A DNA stretch of 5,188 nt from contig VXOZ01000441.1 of the NCBI GenBank assembly GCA_009839775.1, positions 1-5,188 on the forward strand, written 5' to 3'. How positions within the stretch are numbered: position 1 is the stretch's first letter; each line of letters starts with the position of its first letter. Positions 1 through 5,188 of this stretch are shown piece after piece. The position numbers and the translations under genes are program-made. Source of the stretch: Chloroflexota bacterium (GTDB lineage: Bacteria > Chloroflexota > UBA11872 > VXOZ01). The notes beneath the pieces were generated by a model that did no database searches, was not told the origin of the DNA, and saw only the letters and a program-made list of their open reading frames with translations.

Positions 1-66
1 CGCTGGTATACTGTACGCACCGTGATGCCCGTCTTGCGTTTATTGAGCCAGAACTACGAGGACTGA
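1..66 (+). CDS. Possible 3' end of an upstream gene (partial, unidentified)
   Basis: The first reading frame is open from the window edge to a TGA at 64-66. It gives 21 residues that begin RWYTVRTVMPVLRLL and end in QNYED. Most third codon positions are G or C, as in the other genes here, and this favours the frame over the alternative open frame that runs from position 3 to the TAG at 126-128. Too little is visible to name a family. If real, the gene ends about 160 bases before the oxidoreductase start and is on the same strand, so the two could be co-transcribed. The call is weak because 21 open codons can occur by chance. Confidence 0.3.
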   Translation, partial: RWYTVRTVMPVLRLLSQNYED

Positions 67-227
67 CCGGTATTTGGGCGATCGGCAGTGGCAGCGGCAG
101 TAGTTGCTGTCACGAATTCTTCCATTAGGTGCGCCGTGGAGCACATGCCTTCGGTAAAGGAAGAAGATGCCGCCTTGGCGCGGGATGGCAACGGGGACTT
201 TCATTAGCTGAAACCTGGAGATGCAAT
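67..227 (+). other. Leader region upstream of the oxidoreductase gene
   Basis: This stretch holds no gene I can support. Positions 83-103 carry a short imperfect GGCAGT/GGCAGC triplication. An in-frame GTG at 129 would add 33 residues to the oxidoreductase. That extension is rich in Arg, Gly and Cys, precedes the first beta strand of the Rossmann fold where family members normally begin, and has no Shine-Dalgarno sequence, so I treat it as untranslated. No convincing -35/-10 pair or riboswitch-like fold was seen. Confidence 0.5.
217..220 (+). promoter_or_regulatory. Ribosome binding site that fixes the GTG start at 228
   Basis: A GGAG core lies 7 bases before the GTG at 228, an ideal distance. 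The ATG at 221 sits between them but is in another frame and meets TGA after four codons (atg caa tgt gga tga), so it cannot start the gene. This site is the main reason for choosing 228 over the upstream GTG at 129. Confidence 0.7.
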
Positions 228-1394
228 GTGGATGAGATTCGTATCGGCCTGACCGGACTCGGCCCGCGCGGCCGCCACTGGCTGAAGATGCTGGACAACT
301 TCAACGGCTATCGCGTAACCGCAATTTGCGATCCCCTAACTGAACTCCATGAAATGTCCCTCGAACCACTAAAGGATCCGGATTCGATAGCCGTATACGA
401 TAAATACGAAGACTTTCTGACCGATGACAACGTCGATGCGGTGGCCTTGACGGTCCGGTGCTGGGAACAAGGAGCGCTGGCGGCGCAGGCTTTGGAAGCG
501 GGCAAGCATGTCAATTCCGAGGTGCCCGCCGCGCACACCATGGAAGACTGCTGGCGCATCGTACTGGCGGCAGAGCGCAGCGGCAAGGTCTATCAACTTG
601 GGGAACAGCGACGTCACTCAGGCGAGTTTGCCGCCTGGCGGGAACTGGTGCGGGATGGCAAGCTGGGCAAGATCACCTTCTGCGAGGGCCAATACATAGG
701 CTACAAGCAATCGTATCGCTACCATCGGTTGCCCGGCACGGCGCAGCTTGTGCCAATTGAGGACTTGCCGAACCATCCCGAGGCTGAGCCAACCTGGATC
801 AACCTCATGCCGCCGATTCACTATTTGCCCCATGAGTTGAGCCCTATCCTTATGGTGCTCGACGACCGCGTAACGGAGGTCACCGCCATGAGCACACGCT
901 CGCCGAGCTACATTCATGAGGAAATCCTGCAGCCGGACATTCAATTGGCAATTATGAAAACTGCGAAAGACACCCTCATGCGGCTGGCCGTGGCCTACAC
1001 GCAACCCACGCCGCCGCGTGACAACCACTGGTGCCATATCATGGGCACCAAGGGTTCGGTGGAGCTGGCACGCTCGCTAAAGGATTCCCCCAAACTCTGG
1101 CTGGCCGATGCCCAAATGCACGACCACGCCGAAGTGGGTTGGCAACCCCAACGCACGGATGCGCCCGCGGAAGCGCGCGGCAGCGGCCACAGCGATACCG
1201 ACTATTACATCCACGCCACGTTCCGCGATGCCTTGCTCCACGGCGTGCCTCAGGAGTTTGACGTCTATAGGGCAATGGATACCGCCGCTCCGGCCATTCT
1301 CGCTTCAGAATCTATTGCACAAGGAAGCAAACTCATGCACGTGCCAGACTTCCGGCCGGGGCCTAACCGGCGCAAGGGCGAAATGCCGCGATAG
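228..1394 (+). CDS. Gfo/Idh/MocA family NAD(P)-dependent oxidoreductase, GH109-like
   Basis: The gene encodes 388 residues from GTG 228, a normal length for the family. An N-terminal Rossmann fold opens directly with IRIGLTGLGPRG; the dinucleotide loop is G10-x-G12-x-x-G15, and the acidic residue closing strand 2 is D35 (AICDP). The family's E-K-P motif appears here as E98-V99-P100, followed by AAHTMEDCW. The C-terminal alpha/beta domain includes H198 and H202 (IHYLPHEL) and a typical family ending (FDVYRAMDTAAPAILASESI, then VPDF). Members usually oxidise or reduce sugars, inositols or related polyols in the cytoplasm. The E-V-P-A-A and T-x-E-D-C-W combination recalls the GH109 glycosidases, which use bound NAD+ in a redox-elimination mechanism; that subfamily placement is from memory, not a search. 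There is no signal peptide, while many GH109 enzymes are exported. The superfamily call is firm, the substrate unknown. Confidence 0.93.
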   Translation: MDEIRIGLTGLGPRGRHWLKMLDNFNGYRVTAICDPLTELHEMSLEPLKDPDSIAVYDKYEDFLTDDNVDAVALTVRCWEQGALAAQALEAGKHVNSEVPAAHTMEDCWRIVLAAERSGKVYQLGEQRRHSGEFAAWRELVRDGKLGKITFCEGQYIGYKQSYRYHRLPGTAQLVPIEDLPNHPEAEPTWINLMPPIHYLPHELSPILMVLDDRVTEVTAMSTRSPSYIHEEILQPDIQLAIMKTAKDTLMRLAVAYTQPTPPRDNHWCHIMGTKGSVELARSLKDSPKLWLADAQMHDHAEVGWQPQRTDAPAEARGSGHSDTDYYIHATFRDALLHGVPQEFDVYRAMDTAAPAILASESIAQGSKLMHVPDFRPGPNRRKGEMPR

Positions 1395-1470
1395 AGGGCG
1401 TGCTCTAATTCTGCAATGAATCTGTCTTCTCTTAGAGTTAGTCCTGAAGGGTCGACGCCACTTCCGATCC

Positions 1471-1499
1471 GTCATTCCCGCTTTCGCGGGAATCCAGGG
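1471..1499. repeat. Palindromic hairpin repeat, copy 1 (dRS3/REP-like)
   Basis: A perfect 8-bp inverted repeat, ATTCCCGC at 1474-1481 and GCGGGAAT at 1486-1493, encloses the loop TTTC (GAAA if read on the - strand). It is flanked by GTC on the left and CCAGGG on the right. The second copy at 2869-2897 has the same flanks. The layout resembles the ATTCCC-N8-GGGAAT design of the Neisseria dRS3 repeat and other REP-type elements found between genes; that is a resemblance, not proof of homology. No run of T follows, so it is not a classical terminator, although it could stabilise the 3' end of the oxidoreductase message. Confidence 0.8.
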
Positions 1500-1556
1500 A
1501 GGGGGCAGGCCGACTCTATTGGGAACGACGTCTGAACCGATCTCACATCGGATCAT

Positions 1557-1560
1557 GGAG
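1557..1560 (+). promoter_or_regulatory. Ribosome binding site of the serine hydrolase
   Basis: GGAG lies 11 bases before the GTG at 1572, slightly long but usable. The ATGs at 1555 and 1564 share a frame that ends at the TGA overlapping the GTG start (positions 1573-1575), so neither can start this protein. Confidence 0.5.
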
Positions 1561-1571
1561 TCAATGCAACA

Positions 1572-2663
1572 GTGAACGACGAAACGCCTGACTGGATCAC
1601 CTACCCCGACGAAGACTGGAATGCCATCTCCCCCGAGGAAGCCGGTCTGGATACTCGCAGGTTCGAAGCGTGGCTGCGCACGCTGGGTTTCCATGGCGCC
1701 AGCTTTGGCGGAGAAGACCATACTGCCAATAAGTGGGGCGTGATGCTTACGCGCGGCGGCCACTCCGTCTACACCTGGGGAGACCCGCACTACCGCTTTC
1801 AGACCGCGTCCATGGGCAAGGCCTTCATGTGGGTGTTGCTCGGCTTTGCGGTGGAGGACGGTCTGCTGGACGCCGATGCGCCCATTCATGAGACGTGGAC
1901 AGGCGAGGGCGAACTCTCTCATCCTCACAAGTACCTCAACTGGGGGCACCACGAGCAATTGACCTGGCGGCACATCATTGGCACCAAGTATGGCCGCACC
2001 CATCAGGGCGGCTTTCCCATGGAAATCGGCAGCTATTATGCTGCGGGCCGCGCGGGCAAGACCCAGGAAGACGCCGACAGGACGTGTCCGGCCTGGGCAA
2101 CCTGGACCGGCGATCCCTTCTACGATCTCTATTCCCACGTCCCGCCCGGCACGCAGGAGCACTACAGCAGCGCGGGTTTCTGGCGCATGGGGCAGGCGCT
2201 GACGTACGTGTGGGACCGCGACCTCAAGGACGTGCTGGACGAACGGCTCTTTAGCAAGATCGGCATCGCGGCGGATAGCTGGGATTGGTACATCGGCGAG
2301 GACGTGCAGTCACAGCAGTACTTCTACCCTAGAATCCCCGATTCCTACACCTATCTCGACCCGCCGTATCGGGTCAACGGGCATCCGGTACGGAGCGGTC
2401 CCGGCTGGGCCGTGATGTGCGCCGCCGACATTGCCCGCTTCGGCCACCTGCTCGCCACCCAAGGGCTTTGGAAAGGCGAGCAACTCATCGCTCCCCAATG
2501 GCTGCGCGGCCACGGCGGCGGCAACTGCAGCGGCGTCAGCGGCGAAAGCATCTACTACACCGCTCTGGCCCAAGTCACCACCGAGGGCGTTGACCACGTC
2601 CACTCCAGCGCTAAGGCCAGCTTCGTTCCTGCCGAGGTGTTCACAGGTTCCGTACGAATTTGA
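1572..2663 (+). CDS. Beta-lactamase-related serine hydrolase (class C / esterase type)
   Basis: The 363-residue protein matches the serine beta-lactamase/penicillin-binding protein fold seen in class C enzymes, EstB-type esterases and 6-aminohexanoate-dimer hydrolases. The nucleophile motif S-x-x-K is S80-M-G-K83 in FQTASMGKAF, followed by the usual helix and the GLLDADAPI segment. The second motif is Y198-S-S in EHYSSAGFWRMGQAL, where Ser replaces the Asn of the common Y-x-N. The best third motif is H314-G-G-G, reached almost immediately after LIAPQW, so the loop normally found before it is shortened. There is no signal peptide or lipobox, which argues for a cytoplasmic ester or amide hydrolase and against a cell-wall enzyme or a true beta-lactamase. 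It lies downstream of the oxidoreductase on the same strand and may share its catabolic context. The fold is secure, the substrate unknown. The GTG start gives a sensible N terminus. Confidence 0.88.
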   Translation: MNDETPDWITYPDEDWNAISPEEAGLDTRRFEAWLRTLGFHGASFGGEDHTANKWGVMLTRGGHSVYTWGDPHYRFQTASMGKAFMWVLLGFAVEDGLLDADAPIHETWTGEGELSHPHKYLNWGHHEQLTWRHIIGTKYGRTHQGGFPMEIGSYYAAGRAGKTQEDADRTCPAWATWTGDPFYDLYSHVPPGTQEHYSSAGFWRMGQALTYVWDRDLKDVLDERLFSKIGIAADSWDWYIGEDVQSQQYFYPRIPDSYTYLDPPYRVNGHPVRSGPGWAVMCAADIARFGHLLATQGLWKGEQLIAPQWLRGHGGGNCSGVSGESIYYTALAQVTTEGVDHVHSSAKASFVPAEVFTGSVRI

Positions 2664-2711
2664 GCCAGCGCGAGGTCGAACTAGATCTCACAAGCTACGA
2701 AGCGACGTGCC

Positions 2712-2761
2712 TTGATTGGTAGCGCAGGTTTGCAACCTGCGGCCGTCTGACTTCCAATCAA
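2712..2761. repeat. Nested palindrome, repeat copy A
   Basis: Two inverted repeats share this 50-base element. The outer arms are TTGATTGG (2712-2719) and CCAATCAA (2754-2761), a perfect 8 of 8. The inner arms are GCAGGTT (2724-2730) and AACCTGC (2734-2740), a perfect 7-bp stem around TGC. The inner hairpin is off centre, leaving about 13 unpaired bases on its right. A degraded copy of the core lies at 2808-2840 in the same orientation. The arrangement suggests a small non-autonomous mobile element (MITE- or REP-like), but no transposase or target-site duplication is visible. Confidence 0.65.
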
Positions 2762-2781
2762 ACAGTTGGAGACCCACTGTT
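2761..2781. repeat. Small hairpin abutting the nested palindrome
   Basis: AACAGT at 2761-2766 pairs with ACTGTT at 2776-2781 around a 9-base loop. It begins on the last base of the outer palindrome arm. The stem is short and AT-rich, and only a broken T-rich stretch (TCTTTCGTT) follows, so it is at best a weak terminator for the serine hydrolase and may simply be part of the repeat. Confidence 0.35.
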
Positions 2782-2807
2782 CTTTCGTTAGCAAGCCCGC
2801 CCCATCC

Positions 2808-2840
2808 GATTGCGCAGGATTGTAACCGGCGCCCACTTCC
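2808..2840. repeat. Degraded direct copy B of the palindrome core
   Basis: The segment reads GATTG, CGCAGG, TTGTAACC, GGCGCCC and ACTTCC in the same order and orientation as GATTGG, CGCAGG, TTGCAACC, GCGGCC and ACTTCC of copy A, starting about 94 bases further on. It carries small deletions and substitutions, and its inner stem is largely lost. Copy B therefore looks like an older or decayed member of the same family. Confidence 0.55.
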
Positions 2841-2868
2841 CTGCCATATGCGGCTTGTTTCGGCACTC

Positions 2869-2897
2869 GTCATTCCGGCGAAAGCCGGAATCTAGGG
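2869..2897. repeat. Palindromic hairpin repeat, copy 2 (dRS3/REP-like)
   Basis: ATTCCGGC at 2872-2879 and GCCGGAAT at 2884-2891 form a perfect 8-bp stem with a GAAA loop, flanked by GTC on the left and CTAGGG on the right. Compared with copy 1 at 1471-1499, one stem pair has changed on both sides (C-G to G-C), so pairing is kept, and the loop is reverse-complemented while the flanks are not. It lies between converging genes, the usual position of REP-type elements. Confidence 0.8.
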
Positions 2898-3059
2898 CTC
2901 TCAACTCGAGCAACCGTCTAACCAGCGGCCCTATCTAGATCCTACCCACTTGAGCCTAGTATCCAAATGAGTCCTAACTTGACACTTGAGCACGCCAAAG
3001 CCCACTACCCGCAGCCGCTAAGTACCGCTCTTTCGCAGCGACAAGCACTGCTTTACCCA

Positions 3060-3416
3060 CTAGGTAGCCAATTCGCCTAATGACTTCGGCAGGGCAAAAG
3101 CGCCGTCATCATCTGGCGGAAAGTCCAACACCGCCACCACCGCGTCCAGGTTGATTTGACCATGGATGTGTGGAAAGTCTTTTTCACCCTCCTCTAGACC
3201 TGCAGGGTCCAAAGTCGCGGTCAGAAGATTAGTATCAATACAAAGCAGCACCAAGTCTCGCTGGCCGCGAAAAATGTAATTTGCCACTCTAATCACTTGG
3301 TCGGGCCGGGAGCAATGCACAAAACCGTCTGAGGGAATTGGCGGTTGAGGGTAGCTGCCTCTCTCCCGCGCCGCATCCCACACGGACCGTTGTGTGATGT
3401 GGAGAATCAGTGCCAT
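3060..3416 (-). CDS. DUF952 family protein
   Basis: The 118-residue protein starts MALILHIT and has the DUF952 pattern throughout: an N-terminal strand with a conserved His (ILHIT, H6), W10 and an early Y-x-x-P (SYPQPP), then the signature GFVHCS with His at about residue 36 and Cys next to it, and later DFPHIHGQINLDAVV, close to the family's F-x-H-I-Y-G segment. The length fits the usual 110-120 residues. The function is not established; a link to the ADP-ribosyltransferase fold has, I believe, been suggested, and the conserved His residues would suit a ligand site, but that is recollection and inference. The protein is soluble with no signal peptide. I chose ATG 3416 because a GTG at 3485 would add 23 residues unlike the family; neither start has a strong ribosome binding site. 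The gene lies 214 bases downstream of the beta-CASP gene on the same strand. Confidence 0.88.
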   Translation of the reverse strand: MALILHITQRSVWDAARERGSYPQPPIPSDGFVHCSRPDQVIRVANYIFRGQRDLVLLCIDTNLLTATLDPAGLEEGEKDFPHIHGQINLDAVVAVLDFPPDDDGAFALPKSLGELAT

Positions 3417-3630
3417 CTCTCGCGCTTTAGCTAAGTGTTCAGTCTTGCAGCGCTTTTCCTGCCAGTTTGGTCCAGTATATGGCACAGGCCGGTGGGATGA
3501 AATGTTGACATGGGTCGTCGTACGGGCGCCGGGCTGCTATGGCGTGCAGATCGATGGCGTAGGCTTTAGCACGACGATCGTATTTGCTGTGGCTGGGCCG
3601 CGGAGCGCCACGCACTAAATGAACTCCAAA
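3417..3630 (-). other. Gap between beta-CASP and DUF952 genes, with a doubtful small open frame
   Basis: No established gene is visible. Read on the - strand, the frame of the beta-CASP gene stays open past its TAA (3631-3633) for 63 codons to a TGA at 3441-3439; from the GTG at 3615 this would be a 58-residue basic peptide containing KAYAIDLHAIAARRPYDDP. I recognise no family, and there is no clear ribosome binding site. The opposite strand is also open here (to 3618), as GC-rich DNA often is. The promoter of the DUF952 gene, if separate, should lie in this gap, but I could not pick one with confidence. Confidence 0.35.
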
Positions 3631-5184
3631 TTAGAACACCAGCGGTCGATAGGGAGTAGGAATCTCTACCGCGATATCGTCTCGTGCTAGGGCGTCCAAG
3701 AAGAACACTGGATCTTGCGTGTGGATTGGTACCAGGCGCTGGGGATGTATCTGCCGGATTAGCTCCACTAGCTCGCTGCCACTGGCATGGCCGGACGCGT
3801 GCAGCGATCCGTCTAAGGTGTCGCCGAGACCGTGAACTTGCACGTCAAAGCGCTTCAGCCAATGGCGTAGCCGCTTCTGGTCCATCTGCATCTCCTCGTC
3901 GAAAGCCTCGCTGCTGGAGTAGATGTACACGGCAGGAATGGGCGCGAGGCTGGCGAGTTCGTTGATATCCCAGAATGAGAAACAGAGGATGTATTCACCG
4001 GGATTGCGGCGAATGTCGTCCGCATGTACCATCCTAGCGCTATGACGATCTAGCAGCTTTCTCTCCCAGCCGCTCACTCGTGAGCGGGCTTTCTGGTAGA
4101 GCGCAAAGCCTGGCTCAGAACCGATATCCGGCACCTCATCCGGCGCGGCGTATTGCATGGCCTCCAGCAGGTAGGCGTCCTTATTGAGAACAGCGAGTTG
4201 CCTTCCCGTCTCTCTCGCAATCTTGTGGAAGATGAGGAGCCGTTCTACGTTGCGGGGCCCAAAGTCAGCGAAGACGAGCTTGCCCGCTGACTTCCTCACG
4301 ATGTCAAACGCCGTCGTTTGCACGCCTTCCTCCGTGGCGCAATTCTTGTCGGCGCCGCGCGTACCTTCGCAGAGCAAGACCGTCGGTTTGAGCGCCGCCA
4401 TAGCCGCCACGGCCTCTCGGGTCTGCACGCTGTGCCGCCCGTGCCAGCGCAGATCGCCGGTATAGGCCACCCAACCTGAAGAAGTCTCCACGGCGAAAGC
4501 CGCCGCACCGTAGATGGAGTGGTCAACGGGATACCAGCACAGTTTGTTGCCCCCGCCGACGGTCTCGCCGGCCGCTTGAACGGGGGTGATCTCCATATTG
4601 CGCGTGGACTGCGGCGACTCGTGCCAGAACAACTCCGCGTCTTGAGAAAGCTGTCCTTCGAGCACACGCAGCGGACGCTGCTGCAGCGGTGCCTTCGAGA
4701 CGGTGCGCAGCACGCCATCTCTACTCTCTCGCGGCACGGCGTACACGAGCTCGCGTTCCATATCAGTAGGAGCGCTATCCTGAATCGCCTTGGAAATGAG
4801 CGCCGTCAGCGCCGTGGTGTAGAGCGGAATGTCGGGGCGCAAGAACGACACCGAACCAGTATGGTCAACATGCGCGTGGCTCAGCAGCACGCCGTCCACG
4901 TGATCGAGGGTTCGGTACAGGTCTTTCGACTTCCAGCGATCCCAGAAACGCGCGTCTGGTTCAAGGTCGGGCCGGTAGATGCCCTGCAGCGGCGGCAACA
5001 TGCCGGTCTGAAAGAAGTCGTTCAGGCCATAGCCCGGCCGCGGGTTGAGAAATTCCTCGAAGTACCGACTCCGCACCTTGAACGAGATGCCGAAATCAAG
5101 AAAAATCCGCGTTGCCCCGTCAACGAGCAAAATCTTATTGCCGCCAATCTCGTTGCGGCCGCCGTAGAAATGCAGTTCAGGCAT
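3631..5184 (-). CDS. Beta-CASP metallo-beta-lactamase, RNase J-like ribonuclease candidate
   Basis: The 517-residue protein begins FYGGRNEIGGNKILL, close to the GG-x-x-E-I-G-x-N opening of RNase J. Zinc ligands of the metallo-beta-lactamase fold are all present: H103-x-H105-x-D107-H108 (SHAHVDHTG), H222 (PVDHSIYGA) and D243 (YTGDLR). A beta-CASP insertion follows, with acidic E273 (LLCEGTR) and FADFGPRNVERLLIF near 305-319. The closing motifs are H462-A-S-G-H466-A-S and P-I-H488-T, matching the H-x-S-G-H and P-V-H motifs of beta-CASP nucleases. RNase J-type enzymes degrade or process RNA in the cytoplasm, and intact motifs suggest activity. It differs from RNase J in about 30 extra residues before H-x-H-x-D-H (residues 35-95) and in ending soon after the last motif, without the C-terminal domain of RNase J (555 residues in Bacillus subtilis). 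The start ATG lies 4 bases inside the window edge, so its ribosome binding site cannot be seen. Confidence 0.85.
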   Translation of the reverse strand: MPELHFYGGRNEIGGNKILLVDGATRIFLDFGISFKVRSRYFEEFLNPRPGYGLNDFFQTGMLPPLQGIYRPDLEPDARFWDRWKSKDLYRTLDHVDGVLLSHAHVDHTGSVSFLRPDIPLYTTALTALISKAIQDSAPTDMERELVYAVPRESRDGVLRTVSKAPLQQRPLRVLEGQLSQDAELFWHESPQSTRNMEITPVQAAGETVGGGNKLCWYPVDHSIYGAAAFAVETSSGWVAYTGDLRWHGRHSVQTREAVAAMAALKPTVLLCEGTRGADKNCATEEGVQTTAFDIVRKSAGKLVFADFGPRNVERLLIFHKIARETGRQLAVLNKDAYLLEAMQYAAPDEVPDIGSEPGFALYQKARSRVSGWERKLLDRHSARMVHADDIRRNPGEYILCFSFWDINELASLAPIPAVYIYSSSEAFDEEMQMDQKRLRHWLKRFDVQVHGLGDTLDGSLHASGHASGSELVELIRQIHPQRLVPIHTQDPVFFLDALARDDIAVEIPTPYRPLVF

Positions 5185-5188
5185 GGTG

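Larger units (their letters stand above)
1395..1571 (+). other. Spacer between oxidoreductase and serine hydrolase
   Basis: The 177-base gap has no open frame of note. Its main content is the palindromic hairpin at 1471-1499. A weak inverted repeat (CCGAT at 1537-1541, ATCGG at 1547-1551) lies just before the next ribosome binding site and might be a small operator or chance. No strong promoter could be picked, so it is unclear whether the hydrolase has its own promoter or is read through from the oxidoreductase. Confidence 0.5.
2664..3059. other. Convergent intergenic region with palindromic repeats, no gene
   Basis: The + strand serine hydrolase and the - strand DUF952 gene end at either side of this 396-base stretch. 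Its first 235 bases hold the nested palindrome, a hairpin, a degraded repeat copy and the second REP-like hairpin, each listed separately. The short - strand open frames across 2681-2873 are translations of these repeats: a GRRLQ(T/S)CA-like segment appears twice, as expected when a repeat is read in frame. From about 2898 to 3059 I see nothing specific; a TTGACA at 2979 has no matching -10 and no gene ahead of it. No U-tailed terminator was found for either gene. Confidence 0.6.

Noticed and set aside
129..227. N-terminal extension of the oxidoreductase from the GTG at 129
   Set aside because: The 33 added residues are Arg/Gly/Cys-rich and precede the Rossmann strand where the family begins, and only the GTG at 228 has a well-spaced GGAG.
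1474..1493. Hairpin repeat as an intrinsic terminator
   Set aside because: No T-run follows the stem on either strand.
1532..1551. CRP-like operator before the serine hydrolase (TCACA half site)
   Set aside because: Only one half site matches; the other position reads CTGAA instead of TGTGA.
1305..2162. Long open frame on the - strand (285 codons) opposite the oxidoreductase end and the serine hydrolase
   Set aside because: It runs antisense through two recognisable genes and the hairpin repeat, and its translation shows no known domain.
2681..2873. Small - strand open frames in the convergent spacer
   Set aside because: They are translations of the palindromic repeats, with the same short peptide recurring at each copy.
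2979..3007. TTGACA on the + strand as a promoter
   Set aside because: There is no -10 box at a proper distance and no + strand gene downstream.
3417..3485. Longer DUF952 protein from the GTG at 3485
   Set aside because: The extra 23 residues do not look like the family, whose members begin at the ILHIT-like strand, and no ribosome binding site precedes this GTG.
3505..3541. TTGACA at 3505 on the + strand with a possible small gene at 3394-3618
   Set aside because: The nearest -10-like bases are about 25 bases away, and the frame overlaps the start of the DUF952 gene antisense.

Overview
This window holds four protein-coding genes arranged as two converging pairs. Two are on the + strand (a Gfo/Idh/MocA-type oxidoreductase and a beta-lactamase-like serine hydrolase). 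Two are on the - strand (a DUF952 protein and a beta-CASP metallo-beta-lactamase related to RNase J). The DNA is moderately GC-rich, two of the genes appear to start with GTG, and the spacers carry small palindromic repeats. This fits an environmental, probably uncultivated bacterium; a Chloroflexota- or Poribacteria-like lineage is possible. That is an impression from gene style, because the window contains no rRNA or other marker gene.

Layout. Positions 1-66 may be the last codons of an upstream gene. The oxidoreductase (228-1394) starts at a GTG behind a good ribosome binding site, not at the longer in-frame GTG at 129. A 177-base spacer with a perfect 8-bp hairpin repeat separates it from the serine hydrolase (1572-2663). 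The 396-base convergent spacer (2664-3059) has no credible gene. It holds a nested palindrome (2712-2761), a degraded second copy of its core (2808-2840), a small hairpin between them and a second member of the hairpin repeat family (2869-2897). On the - strand, the beta-CASP protein (5184-3631) lies upstream of the DUF952 gene (3416-3060). The 214-base gap between them contains one short open frame of doubtful reality.

How the genes may work together. The oxidoreductase has features of the GH109-like branch of its superfamily (an E-V-P motif in place of E-K-P), which would place it in NAD-dependent sugar or glycoside chemistry. The serine hydrolase could act on an ester or amide in the same catabolic context, but nothing in the sequence ties them to one substrate. 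The beta-CASP protein has the complete zinc-ligand set and nuclease-type C-terminal motifs, so RNA processing or decay is the best guess. DUF952 has no established function. I see no CRISPR array, tRNA, rRNA, transposase or defence cassette. The most noteworthy items are the covarying hairpin pair, the nested palindromic repeat, and the non-standard architecture of the RNase J-like protein.
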